Positions 7,286-14,812 are shown, counted from the stretch's first letter. The stretch is 23,309 nucleotides of DNA from an uncultured Clostridia bacterium (GCA_934247335.1 CAKQJJ010000006.1:1-23309), one strand, 5' to 3'. Numbers and translations: made by a program. The notes: generated from the sequence alone by a model not told the origin.

Positions 7286-7314
7286 TTGAAAAAATCGGGG
7301 AAATATGGTATAAT
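7286..7314 (+). promoter_or_regulatory. Promoter of the vat-like gene
   Basis: TTGAAA at 7286-7291, 17-bp spacer, TATAAT at 7309-7314. A GGAGG ribosome binding site follows at about 7350-7354. Confidence 0.75.
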
Positions 7315-7365
7315 AAAAAAATCTAACGGCATATAAAACGGAAATTTAAGGAGGTTGCGGAGAAT

Positions 7366-8001
7366 ATGATCGGACCGGATCCAAACGCGGTTTATCCCAA
7401 CGAAAAGGTTAAACAAATCGTCTACATAAAGAACGTCGTCACGCGCCCGAATATCGTCGTCGGCGATTATACTTATTACGACGACGTTGACGGCGCCGAG
7501 AACTTCGAGCGGCACGTTACGCATCACTATGAATTTCTTGGCGATAAGCTTATTATCGGGCGGTTTTGCGCAATCGCAAGGGGCATAGAATTCGTGATGA
7601 ACGGCGCAAATCACCGAATGCAAAGCGTAACCACTTACCCGTTTAACATAATGGGCGGCGGCTGGGAAAAATTTGCGCCGGCAAGAGCCGACCTGCCGCT
7701 TAAAGGGGATACGGTTGTCGGAAACGACGTGTGGATAGGATAGAACGTAACCGTGATGCCGGGCGTTCATATCGGCGACGGCGCGATTATTGCGGCAAAC
7801 TCGGTAGTCGCGAAAGACGTTCCGCCGTATTGCGTTGCGGGCGGGAATCCGTGCTGCGTGATAAAACGCCGTTTTGACGACGAACTTACCGAGTACCTTA
7901 TAAATCTTCAATGGTGGAATTGGGCTCCGGACAAGATTTTCCGCAATATGGAAGCCTTGTGCAGCGGCGATTTAACCAAAATCAGAAATATTAAAGACTG
8001 A
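7366..8001 (+). pseudogene. Streptogramin A O-acetyltransferase (Vat family), interrupted by an in-frame TAG
   Basis: Vat enzymes transfer acetyl from acetyl-CoA to streptogramin A antibiotics in the cytoplasm. The frame from 7366 to 8001 encodes 211 residues plus one internal stop, the normal Vat length. The N-terminal part has YPNEKVKQ, NGANHRM with the expected catalytic His, YPFN and GWEKFAP. The hexapeptide-repeat left-handed helix follows (GDTVVGNDVWIG), then TAG at 7741-7743, then the same helix continuing in frame (NVTVMPGVHIGDGAIIAANS), GGNP and a terminal WWNW. A single base change from CAG or AAG would explain the stop. Because other genes here end in TAG (257-565, 1456-1728, the aldolase at 21704), stop recoding is unlikely. 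Substrate could also be another xenobiotic, since the family is broad. A sequencing error is possible. Confidence 0.88.
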
Positions 8002-8080
8002 CGGATTTCCGCCCGTCGGATATTAAACGCGGCGGAACGGTAATAAATTCGGAGCAATCGGCGCAGATACGCAAAAAATC

Positions 8081-8108
8081 TTGACTTTTTCAGAGAAAAA
8101 GGTATACT
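8081..8108 (+). promoter_or_regulatory. Promoter of the YdcF-like gene
   Basis: TTGACT at 8081-8086, 16-bp spacer, TATACT at 8103-8108, 31 bp before the start codon. Confidence 0.75.
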
Positions 8109-8138
8109 TTTACCTGTAAAACTTGAAGAGGAAAAATT

Positions 8139-8711
8139 ATGTTTACCGAAAACGACATCGAAAAACTGTTTGTAAAAGAAGAATACGAAACCGTGCATAA
8201 AAGCGATTTTGCCATTGTGCTCGGCTGCGACACCCAAGGGGCTGTTGCGCGCGCCGATATGGCGGCAAACTTTTATTTTGCAGGCGGGGCGCCCAAGCTT
8301 ATCGTTTCGGGCGGAGTGATGCGCGATTACGGCGGAAAAAAGCTGTCGGAATGCGAGATAATGCGCTTGCGACTGATTGAAAAAGGCGTTCCGGAAAGCG
8401 CGATAATCGACGAAAACCGCGCGTCCGACACCATCGAAAACATGACCTGCGGGCTGGTGGAAATGTGCAAAAACTGCAAAATTCTGAAAGTGAGAAACGT
8501 TACCGTAATCACCCAGCCGCATCATATTCCCCGTTCGGTGCTGACGGCAAAGATTTTTCTGCCGCCGTACATGCGTATTTTCGGCTACACCGAGAACACG
8601 AGAGAGTATATGGAAAAGCGTAAAGCCGATTTCGTTCGCGAAACAGAACTTCTCAATTGGGTTATCGGCGACAGCGGCGCGGACAGCCGTGAAATCACTG
8701 ACAGGCTGTAA
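8139..8711 (+). CDS. YdcF/ElyC-type DUF218 domain protein
   Basis: 190 residues with no signal peptide or membrane helix, so it is a stand-alone cytoplasmic DUF218 domain like YdcF. Visible features are the first strand and nucleotide-like loop (FAIVLGCDT), ARADMAANFYFAGGAPKLIVSGG, the acidic cluster with SDTIENM near residue 94 (equivalent to the conserved T.EN of the family) and a VTVITQPHHIPRS segment where the family has a conserved strand and Arg/His. Relatives bind S-adenosylmethionine-like ligands (YdcF) or act in envelope polysaccharide metabolism (ElyC, SanA). The role here is unknown. The ribosome binding site is AGAGGA. The gene ends in a 10-bp tandem duplication (AGGCTGTAAT twice, 8703-8722). 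Confidence 0.8.
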   Translation: MFTENDIEKLFVKEEYETVHKSDFAIVLGCDTQGAVARADMAANFYFAGGAPKLIVSGGVMRDYGGKKLSECEIMRLRLIEKGVPESAIIDENRASDTIENMTCGLVEMCKNCKILKVRNVTVITQPHHIPRSVLTAKIFLPPYMRIFGYTENTREYMEKRKADFVRETELLNWVIGDSGADSREITDRL

Positions 8712-8790
8712 TAGGCTGTAATAATTTATTAAAGCGTTTGCAAAAAGTTTTCAAGCCGACCGAAACGACGTAAATTACCGAGGAAAAATA

Positions 8791-9348
8791 ATGAGCAATA
8801 TCACAAAGAAAGCAATAGCGGCTTCGCTTAAAAATCTTCTTAAAGAGAAAAAACTCAATAAAATCACGGTGCAGGACATCGCCGACGATTGCGGAATAAA
8901 CAGGCAGACTTTTTACTATCATTTTCAGGACGTGTACGACCTTGTGGAATGGATATGTATACAGGACACCGAAAAAGTGCTTAAAGAAAACCGAACTTAC
9001 GCCACCTGGAAAGAGGGCTTTTTGTCCGTGTTCGAGCTGGCAAAGCAGGATAAAATATTTATCGACAACATTTATCATTCGGTATCTCTCGAACTGCTCG
9101 AACAATATCTGTACCGACTCGTGTATCCGCTTTTGAAAAACGTCGTGGACGAAAAGTCATGCGGGTGGACGATAAGCGAAGAGGACAAAAAATATATCGC
9201 CGATTTCTATAAATACGCGTTTGTCGGCGTTCTTCTGGAATGGATTCGCGACGACATGCGCGAAAAGCCCGAAGAGATAGTCGAGCGCGTGGGCAAAATA
9301 GCCGACGGCACGATAGATCTTGCGCTTAAAAATTTCGGCTGTAAATAA
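8791..9348 (+). CDS. TetR/AcrR-family regulator (DhaS-like)
   Basis: 185 residues. The N-terminal DNA-binding domain is clear: KKAIAASLKNLLKEKKLNKI, then TVQDIADDCGINRQTFYYHF, with the HTH between about residues 25 and 48. The C-terminal ligand domain ends in a FVGVLLEWIRDDM helix, the pattern of the TetR_C_8 group that includes the DhaS type. It lies 190 bp upstream of oleate hydratase on the same strand, with a terminator between, and could repress or activate it. A palindrome near the hydratase promoter (9442-9456) is a candidate site. Other targets are possible. Confidence 0.88.
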   Translation: MSNITKKAIAASLKNLLKEKKLNKITVQDIADDCGINRQTFYYHFQDVYDLVEWICIQDTEKVLKENRTYATWKEGFLSVFELAKQDKIFIDNIYHSVSLELLEQYLYRLVYPLLKNVVDEKSCGWTISEEDKKYIADFYKYAFVGVLLEWIRDDMREKPEEIVERVGKIADGTIDLALKNFGCK

Positions 9349-9363
9349 AATCCGGGAAACAGA

Positions 9364-9394
9364 AAGTTCGCTTGAAACAGGCGGGCTTTTTTTT
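9364..9394 (+). terminator. Terminator after the TetR gene
   Basis: AAGTTCGCTTG pairs with CAGGCGGGCTT (several G-U pairs) around an AAA loop, followed by T8. Confidence 0.75.
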
Positions 9395-9441
9395 ATACAA
9401 ATCCGGCAAAATGACAAAATTTTTTACACTTTTTTCTTGCC

Positions 9442-9456
9442 GTCGCGAAATGCGAC
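9442..9456. promoter_or_regulatory. Candidate operator upstream of oleate hydratase
   Basis: GTCGC at 9442-9446 and GCGAC at 9452-9456 form a 15-bp inverted repeat 20 bp upstream of the -35. Size and symmetry suit a TetR-type dimer, but the assignment is inference. Confidence 0.35.
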
Positions 9457-9475
9457 AAAACCGAAAAATCGACTA

Positions 9476-9504
9476 TTGCAATTTATTTTCCGAGGGATTA
9501 TAAT
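9476..9504 (+). promoter_or_regulatory. Promoter of oleate hydratase
   Basis: TTGCAA at 9476-9481, 17-bp spacer, TATAAT at 9499-9504. Confidence 0.75.
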
Positions 9505-9537
9505 GTAGCCATAAAACAAATCGGAGGTAATTTGATT

Positions 9538-11322
9538 ATGTATTACGGAGCAGGCAATTACGAAGCGTTCGCACATCCGGTCAAACCCGAGGGCGTGGAC
9601 GGAAAATCGGCGTATATTATCGGAACGGGACTTGCGGGTCTATCGGCGGCGTTTTTCCTCGTTCGCGACGGTCAGATGAAAGGCGAACATATTCACCTTC
9701 TGGAAAAACTGGATATAGCAGGCGGTTCGTGCGACGGCAGACAGTTTGCCGGACAGGGCTATTATATGAGAGGAGGCAGAGAAATGGACAACCATTTCGA
9801 AGTTATGTGGGAAATGTTCCGCGACGTTCCTTCGCTTGAAAATCCCGGACTTTCCGTTCTCGACGAGTATTACAGACTCAACAAGAAAGACCCCAACTAT
9901 TCGCTTTGCCGCGCAACCGTCAATCGCGGCGAAAACGCGCATACCGACAATAAATTCGGACTTAATAAAGAAGCCGCCATGCAGATAAACAGACTGTTCA
10001 TGACGCCCGAAGAGGATCTCGAAGACAAAAAAATAAGCGACTATTTCGACGATAACTTCTGGAACAGCAATTTCTGGCTTTACTGGCAGACGATGTTCGC
10101 TTTCCACGCATGGGATTCGGCGCTTGAAATGAAACGCTATCTCCAAAGATACGTCCATCACATCGACGGCTTGCCCGACTTTTCCGCACTGCGCTTTACC
10201 AAATACAATCAGTACGAGAGCCTTATTCTTCCGCTTCAGAAGTACCTCGAAGCGCACGGAGTTAAGGTGGAATACGGTATGGACGTAAAGAACGTCGTAT
10301 TCGACATAAACGGCAAAAAGAAAGTGGCAAAGAAAATCGAATACGTTAAAAACGGACAGAAAGGCGAAATAGACCTTCTCGAAAGCGATCTCGTGTTCAT
10401 TACCAACGGCTGTTGCACCGACACGAGCTGCTACGGCGATCAGACGCACGCTCCGGATCTCAGCAAAGTGAGAAAGGGCGGCGGCGAGTCCTGGGACTTG
10501 TGGAAAAATATCGCCATTCAGGATCCCGCGTTTGGCAATCCCGACAACTACTGCGATTATCCCGATCAGACGAACTGGATGAGCGCGACCGTCGAAACCT
10601 CGGACGACGAGATTATCGAATATATCGAAAAAATCTGCCGCAGAGATCCCCGCGCCGGCAGAGTTACCACCGGCGGCATAGTCACCGTCAAGGACAGTGT
10701 GGATAACTGGTATATGTCCTGGACAATCAACCGTCAGCCGCAGTTCAAATCGCAGGATAAAAAGTCGGTGCTTATATGGCTGTATGCGCTCAACACCGAC
10801 AGACCGGGCAACTACGTCAAAAAGCCCATGCGCGAATGTACCGGCGAAGAAGTTTGCCGCGAGTGGCTGTATCACATCGGTTTGCCGCTCGAAAAAATCG
10901 ACGAGTATGCAAAAACCAAAGCCAACACCACAACTTGCTATATGCCGTTCATAAACGCGTTCTTCCGTCCGAGAAAAAACAGCGATCGTCCCAAAGTCGT
11001 GCCGGAAGGAGCTGTAAACTTTGCGTTCATCGGTCAGTTTGCCGAAACGCCGAGAGATACCATTTTCACCATCGAATATTCGATGCGTACCGGTATGGAA
11101 TCGGTTTATACCTTGCTCGATATCGACAGAGCGGTACCCGAAGTATGGGGCAGCGTATACGACGTGAGAGAACTTCTTAAAGCCGTGTATTATGCGCTTG
11201 ATAAACAGCCCATAACAAGTATGAAGCTTACTATGAAGGAAAAATTGCTGCTGAAAGACGTCACGGAAAAATTTAAGGGTACGGACGTCGAAAAACTGAT
11301 TAAGGAAAGCGGCATTCTCTGA
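9538..11322 (+). CDS. ohyA: Oleate hydratase (MCRA family, FAD-binding)
   Basis: Adds water to the cis-9 double bond of oleic and related unsaturated fatty acids to give 10-hydroxy fatty acids (EC 4.2.1.53), with FAD bound as structural cofactor. 594 residues, the usual family length. The start at 9538 (MYYGAGNYEAF) matches the family N-terminus, and GGAGG lies at 9523-9527; a TTG two codons earlier is less likely. Features seen are the Rossmann FAD loop IIGTGLAGLSAA near residues 27-38, the signature RGGREMDNHFE with the catalytic Glu, and the MFAFHAWDSALEM region. It has its own promoter and terminator, so it is monocistronic. In gut bacteria it detoxifies host or dietary oleic and linoleic acids. 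The TetR gene upstream is a plausible regulator. Confidence 0.96.
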   Translation: MYYGAGNYEAFAHPVKPEGVDGKSAYIIGTGLAGLSAAFFLVRDGQMKGEHIHLLEKLDIAGGSCDGRQFAGQGYYMRGGREMDNHFEVMWEMFRDVPSLENPGLSVLDEYYRLNKKDPNYSLCRATVNRGENAHTDNKFGLNKEAAMQINRLFMTPEEDLEDKKISDYFDDNFWNSNFWLYWQTMFAFHAWDSALEMKRYLQRYVHHIDGLPDFSALRFTKYNQYESLILPLQKYLEAHGVKVEYGMDVKNVVFDINGKKKVAKKIEYVKNGQKGEIDLLESDLVFITNGCCTDTSCYGDQTHAPDLSKVRKGGGESWDLWKNIAIQDPAFGNPDNYCDYPDQTNWMSATVETSDDEIIEYIEKICRRDPRAGRVTTGGIVTVKDSVDNWYMSWTINRQPQFKSQDKKSVLIWLYALNTDRPGNYVKKPMRECTGEEVCREWLYHIGLPLEKIDEYAKTKANTTTCYMPFINAFFRPRKNSDRPKVVPEGAVNFAFIGQFAETPRDTIFTIEYSMRTGMESVYTLLDIDRAVPEVWGSVYDVRELLKAVYYALDKQPITSMKLTMKEKLLLKDVTEKFKGTDVEKLIKESGIL

Positions 11323-11350
11323 TTCAGGCGAAGAGAAAACAAATAACGTT

Positions 11351-11396
11351 AAAAACGTCGGCGATTGTATTTTTCGTCGGCGTTTTCGTATTTTTC
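11351..11396 (+). terminator. Terminator after oleate hydratase
   Basis: AACGTCGGCGA pairs with TCGTCGGCGTT (two G-U pairs), flanked by A and T runs, with a 9-base loop. Confidence 0.8.
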
Positions 11397-11400
11397 GCGG

Positions 11401-11429
11401 TTGACTTTTGTTTTCTTCGCCGGTATAAT
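11401..11429 (+). promoter_or_regulatory. Upstream promoter P1 of the AraC-GH5 operon
   Basis: TTGACT at 11401-11406, 17-bp spacer, TATAAT at 11424-11429, close to consensus. Confidence 0.7.
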
Positions 11430-11445
11430 AGATTTACTAAAATAT

Positions 11446-11476
11446 CTATCTTTTGTCCATAAAGCGCTATCTTTTG
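11446..11476 (+). promoter_or_regulatory. Direct-repeat operator candidate, 21-bp spacing
   Basis: CTATCTTTTG occurs at 11446-11455 and again at 11467-11476, exactly 21 bp apart, or two helical turns. This is the usual spacing of AraC-family half-sites. It lies just after P1 and abuts the -35 of P2. Confidence 0.6.
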
Positions 11477-11480
11477 CCGA

Positions 11481-11509
11481 TTTACGGAAAGTCGGCGAAG
11501 TGGTATAAT
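11481..11509 (+). promoter_or_regulatory. Downstream promoter P2 of the AraC-GH5 operon
   Basis: TTTACG at 11481-11486, 17-bp spacer, TATAAT at 11504-11509. The weak -35 next to the direct repeats fits an activator-dependent class II promoter. Confidence 0.6.
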
Positions 11510-11529
11510 TCAAGTGTTCGGAGCAAAAA

Positions 11530-12282
11530 ATGAGCGAAAAAACGTTTAATATATCGGTTACCAACGACGGCGTGAAGGCTTTTCCCATGCACGCACACGA
11601 CGCGGAAGAAATAGTTTTGTACGTCGAAGGCGAGGGCGTCATGCGCACGACCGAGCGCGACGTAAAGTTTTTTCCGGGCAAAATACTGGTAATTCCGCGC
11701 GGAATAATGCACGGGTCGGCGTCCGATAAAAATTTCAAAAACGTTTGCGTTTACTGCGATTTCGGCGAAATAAAAAAGGTCACCGAAGTAAGCGATACGG
11801 CAACCGGCTGCGTTTCGTCGCTTATAAAAATCATGAACTACTATTTTTATTCCGATCGGGAAATGAGCGAGAGTCTGCTCGTTCCGCTTAAAGACGCGAT
11901 ACTTCTGCAACTTAATGAAAATTTTTCGGGCAGCGGAGCGGTGGAAAGGGTGTATCTCGACATGTGCGAAAACTACGCCCGCCCCGATTATTCGCTTAAA
12001 GACGCGATAAAAAACAGCCACTATTGCGACGATTATTTCCGCGCGAAATTTACCGCCGCGTACGGTATGCCGCCGCTTAAACTGCTGAATAAAATGCGAC
12101 TGGATAAAGCTCGGCGCATGCTTTCGGTGCCCATGGGTAAGCTTTCCGTGGGCGAAGTCGCGGCTGCGTGCGGCTACGGCGACAGACTGTATTTTTCGAG
12201 AGCGTACAAAAAAGCGTTCGGAATAAGCCCCGAACAAGAGAAACTAAACGCCGCAAAAGGCAAAGAATTCAAACGAAATTAA
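11530..12282 (+). CDS. AraC-family transcriptional regulator with cupin domain
   Basis: 250 residues, start ATG with GGAG seven bases upstream. The N-terminal cupin shows MHAHDAEEIVLYVEGEGVM, FFPGKILVIPRGIMHG and related strands for ligand sensing. The C-terminal AraC HTH pair shows SLKDAIKNSHYCDDYFRAKF with GMPPLKLLNKMRLDKARRML and then VAAACGYGDRLYFSRAYKKAFG. It is first in a two-gene operon with the GH5 gene (18-bp gap), so it most likely controls breakdown of the glycan whose fragments GH5 acts on. The direct repeats at 11446-11476 suggest autoregulation. Confidence 0.9.
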   Translation: MSEKTFNISVTNDGVKAFPMHAHDAEEIVLYVEGEGVMRTTERDVKFFPGKILVIPRGIMHGSASDKNFKNVCVYCDFGEIKKVTEVSDTATGCVSSLIKIMNYYFYSDREMSESLLVPLKDAILLQLNENFSGSGAVERVYLDMCENYARPDYSLKDAIKNSHYCDDYFRAKFTAAYGMPPLKLLNKMRLDKARRMLSVPMGKLSVGEVAAACGYGDRLYFSRAYKKAFGISPEQEKLNAAKGKEFKRN

Positions 12283-12300
12283 CTTAAAGGAGAGAAATTT

Positions 12301-13392
12301 ATGCAGTGGAAAGGACACGAAAAGGGAATGGGAATAGGCGGCTGGCTGACCAACTACAAGCGCTTTAACTGCATTCCGATGGACAAGCGCCTGGACTTAA
12401 CCGTGGGCGACTACGAGCATTTCGACTCGTACATAACCGAAAAGGACGTAAAATACATCGCCTCGCTCGGCTTCGATCATATCCGCCTCGGGTTCGATCA
12501 GATAGTGGTGGAAGAAAAGCCCGGCGTTCTGCGCGAGCGCACGATGAAGCTTATCGACAATTTCGTGGGCTGGTGCAAAAATGCGGGAATAAACGCCGTT
12601 CTCAATCTGCACAAGGCGATAGGAAACTACTGCGACGTAGATTTTCCCGTTTCGCTGTTTGAAAGCGACGAACTTAAAGAAAATTTTATCACGCTGTGGA
12701 AAAATTTTGCCGAAAGATATAAAAATCAGCCACACGTGGCGTTCGAGCTTCTCAACGAAGTGCGCGGAAGCAGTGCGGACTGGAACGCGCTGTGGATTAA
12801 AACTCTGTCCGAGATACGCAAAATCGCGCCCGATTCGTACGTGGTTGCCGGCGGAAACGATTGGAACAATCCGCCGTCCATGCGTGAAATCGCCGTAGTG
12901 GACGACCCCAAACTGGTTTACACGTTCCACATGTACTATCCGCACAACTTCACTCACCAGAAGGGCGTTCTGCAAATATGGCAGGTCTACTACAACCGCG
13001 ATATGCCCTATCCGTGCGACGCGAAAAGGTATATCGAGTGCGGCGAGACGCTCGGCTTCCGCGACGACTATCTCGATAAGGGCGGCAAAATGGACATAGG
13101 CGCGCTCGAAAACGCTCTGCGCCCCGCTCTGGACTTTGCCGACCGCCATCCCGACAAAATGGTGTGGTGCGGCGAGTTCGGAACCATTCGCCACGCGAAT
13201 ATTGCCTGGCGCGAACACTGGATGAACGACGTCATTCTGCTTCTCAAACGCCACGATATTTCCTACTGCGTGTGGAACTATTTAAGCACGCCCAACGACG
13301 GCAACCGTTTCAGCCTCGCGGACGACGAAAACCGCAAAATATTAAGCGAAAACTTCAAAAAAATTCTTCTCGGCGACGTAAAAGAATACTGA
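12301..13392 (+). CDS. Glycoside hydrolase family 5 enzyme, cytoplasmic
   Basis: 363 residues with a TIM-barrel GH5 pattern. The start is MQWKGHEKGMGIGGWL after AAAGGAGAG. Early strands include FDHIRLGFD and INAVLNLHKA (the H near residue 104 fits the conserved His). The acid/base Glu153 is in FELLNEVRG, and the nucleophile Glu292 is in WCGEFGT. YTFHMYYPHNFTHQ holds the conserved substrate His and Tyr. There is no signal peptide, so it cleaves short imported oligosaccharides rather than polymers. GH5 covers cellulases, mannanases and beta-glucosidase-like enzymes; the exact substrate cannot be read. The co-transcribed AraC gene is its likely regulator. Confidence 0.92.
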   Translation: MQWKGHEKGMGIGGWLTNYKRFNCIPMDKRLDLTVGDYEHFDSYITEKDVKYIASLGFDHIRLGFDQIVVEEKPGVLRERTMKLIDNFVGWCKNAGINAVLNLHKAIGNYCDVDFPVSLFESDELKENFITLWKNFAERYKNQPHVAFELLNEVRGSSADWNALWIKTLSEIRKIAPDSYVVAGGNDWNNPPSMREIAVVDDPKLVYTFHMYYPHNFTHQKGVLQIWQVYYNRDMPYPCDAKRYIECGETLGFRDDYLDKGGKMDIGALENALRPALDFADRHPDKMVWCGEFGTIRHANIAWREHWMNDVILLLKRHDISYCVWNYLSTPNDGNRFSLADDENRKILSENFKKILLGDVKEY

Positions 13393-13395
13393 AAA

Positions 13396-13420
13396 TTTCA
13401 CGATTGGTAAAAACGTGAAA
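13396..13420 (+). other. Hairpin after the GH5 gene
   Basis: TTTCACG/CGTGAAA form a perfect 7-bp stem with an 11-base loop. No T run follows, so it may be a weak terminator or an RNA-stabilising hairpin. Confidence 0.4.
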
Positions 13421-13446
13421 CTTGTACGGATTTCCGCAAAATACGA

Positions 13447-13475
13447 TTGACTTTGCTTCCGAAAAATGCTATAAA
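13447..13475 (+). promoter_or_regulatory. Promoter of the fucosidase remnant
   Basis: TTGACT at 13447-13452, 17-bp spacer, TATAAA at 13470-13475. Confidence 0.75.
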
Positions 13476-13534
13476 TAAAGAAAAAACGCAAGCGGCTAAA
13501 AAAACGTCGTATGCGAAAACGGGAGAAAACGATT

Positions 13535-13696
13535 ATGGCTGATTACGTCGCAGAATTCGAGAAACTCGGCTTCGGAATGTTCGCGCATTACGGGCTTTAC
13601 AGCGTGCTCGGCAAAGGCGAATGGGCGCAACGATTGACGGGTATAAGCAGGGAAGAGTACGAAAAAACCTTACGAGCCTTATCGCCCGAGCGGTAG
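13535..13696 (+). pseudogene. N-terminal remnant of a GH29 alpha-L-fucosidase
   Basis: 54 codons from the ATG at 13535 (GGGAG at 13521-13525). FEKLGFGMFAHYGLYSV followed by LGKGEWAQ and the SREEYEKTL helix corresponds to the conserved start of GH29 catalytic domains (FGMF.HWGLYS, G.GEW). Full enzymes are about 400 residues or more, and the catalytic Asp and all later barrel strands are missing. A TAG ends the frame and a strong terminator follows 42 bp later, so most of the gene was deleted while its two ends stayed. His to Tyr in the HWG position (here HYG) is seen. It follows the GH5 operon, consistent with a former glycan-use locus. Confidence 0.8.
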
Positions 13697-13738
13697 AAGT
13701 CGTATTGGAGTAAAAAAATAAATAGTTGAAGTAAAACT

Positions 13739-13775
13739 AAAACGCCTTTCCTTTTTTTCTGGGGAGGCGTTTTTG
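13739..13775. terminator. Strong terminator, probably bidirectional
   Basis: AAAACGCCTTTCC pairs with GGGGAGGCGTTTT (G-U pairs included), followed by T5. The reverse strand also ends in a T-rich stretch, so it could serve the converging pnuC gene. Confidence 0.8.
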
Positions 13776-13838
13776 CGTGCTGCGGAGAGAAAAATAAGAG
13801 TTTACTCCGTTTGTTTAGCGTTCCCGGTTTTACGGCGA

Positions 13839-14583
13839 TCAGGCGGCGTTTTCGTCGTCAAGCGAGGGCGCGTGTTCCGGATTTTGCGCTACGTATAGCT
13901 TTTTCCAGTTAATAAAGCCGTAAACGTCGGCAAGCAGGAAGGCGGAAAAGCACGCGATTACCGAAACGTACGACAAGTCTTTTGCCGCGGCAAGCGACCA
14001 CAAAACTATCAGAACGACGTCGTTGGCGGCGTACGCCAGCGAGAAGAACGGACTGCGGCGGAAGGTAAGGTATGCCGCGATAAAGCTGGTGGCAACCGAA
14101 ATGGTACTCGGAACGAGATTTGCCGTATCGAAGTATTCGAGAATAAAGTAAAATCCGAACGTTACCGCGGCGGTAAGAATAAACGCGAGGACGTATTCCG
14201 ACGGCTTTAATTTGTTGATTTTCACTTCCGCACGACTGCCAGACGGATGACGGAGCCAGCTGACGAGCGCGACGACAGCCATTGGTGCGGTCATGCCGAG
14301 ATAGGTCATCATCTCGCCGTAGTAGGTAAACGACCACGAAATCACGCCGTACACCGCCGAAAAAGCCAGCATCAGCAGTTGCCCTATCGGATTGCCCTTG
14401 GCGTTGAAAATAATGGAAGTTACGCCGATAAGCGAAGCGCACAGCGTAAGGTAGTTGCGCCTGTCAAACAGCAGAAACGACGTCACGATGATGACTACCG
14501 CCGCCAGAAAGAGAATAATTTCGGCTTTGGAAAAGTAGAATTGTTTTTTTTGCGTTTTGGGGTTTAAGATTTTTGTTTTTCAT
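13839..14583 (-). CDS. PnuC-family vitamin/nucleoside transporter, frameshifted in an A8 tract
   Basis: PnuC proteins carry nicotinamide riboside, thiamine or riboflavin across the membrane by facilitated diffusion. An uninterrupted frame runs from 14486 (GTG) to 13839 (215 residues), with LTLCASLIGVTSIIFNAKG and GFINW near the end, and about seven hydrophobic helices in the full form. It lacks a normal start. The ATG at 14583 with a good GGAG site opens a different frame (MKNKNLKPQNAKK), and the two join perfectly into a normal 247-residue PnuC if the run of eight A (14544-14551, T on the plus strand) were seven. This may be a sequencing error, true inactivation, phase variation or transcriptional slippage. 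The vitamin is not identifiable by eye. A structured leader precedes it. Confidence 0.85.
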
Positions 14584-14612
14584 GTTTTTCTCCAAAAAAA
14601 TAAGGCACCCGT

Positions 14613-14685
14613 GCACGCATCTGCTAAGACCTGACGATGCGTACGCGAATGCCCGATAAGTGCATTCGGTTACCCGGTGGCAACC
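14613..14685 (-). ncRNA. Structured 5' leader of pnuC, candidate riboswitch
   Basis: Read on the minus strand, three hairpins follow one another: GGTTGCC/GGTAACC with loop ACCG (14685-14668), GAATGC/GCATTC with a 9-base loop (14667-14647) and GTACGCATC/GATGCGTGC with a 14-base loop (14644-14613). They touch with almost no spacers, and the leader ends 30 bp before the pnuC start. Vitamin-transporter leaders are often riboswitches. I looked for the TPP, FMN, cobalamin, SAM, purine and c-di-GMP core motifs and did not see them. Confidence 0.5.
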
Positions 14686-14710
14686 TGTTATATTTCGTTT
14701 ACGCCCATAT

Positions 14711-14739
14711 ATTATCATAAAAAGAATTAAAAAGCAAGC
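14711..14739 (-). promoter_or_regulatory. Promoter of pnuC (weak match)
   Basis: On the minus strand TTGCTT, a 17-bp spacer and TAATAT are seen in the AT-rich stretch upstream of the leader. Boundaries are approximate. This would give a leader of roughly 120 bases. Confidence 0.45.
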
Positions 14740-14783
14740 GTTTTTCACTCGTTTTTCAACTTTGTAAATAAGCGCGTTTTCGT

Positions 14784-14812
14784 TTGCTATTTTTTGCGGG
14801 TTATTGTATAAT
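14784..14812 (+). promoter_or_regulatory. Promoter of the MATE gene
   Basis: TTGCTA at 14784-14789, 17-bp spacer, TATAAT at 14807-14812. Confidence 0.75.

Noticed and set aside
7741..7743. TAG in the vat gene as recoded sense codon (alternative genetic code)
   Set aside because: Several intact genes in the window, including the KDPG aldolase and two small genes, end at TAG at their normal family length.
9640..10875. Long antisense open frame (411 codons) inside oleate hydratase
   Set aside because: It is the reverse-strand shadow of a well-supported family gene, with no ribosome binding site and no recognisable domain.
14613..14685. TPP or SAM-I riboswitch
   Set aside because: The core motifs (CTGAGA with ACCTGA for TPP; the GATGAAACCCGGCAACC type core for SAM-I) are not present on either strand, although a short CCCGGTGGCAACC on the plus strand resembles part of SAM-I.
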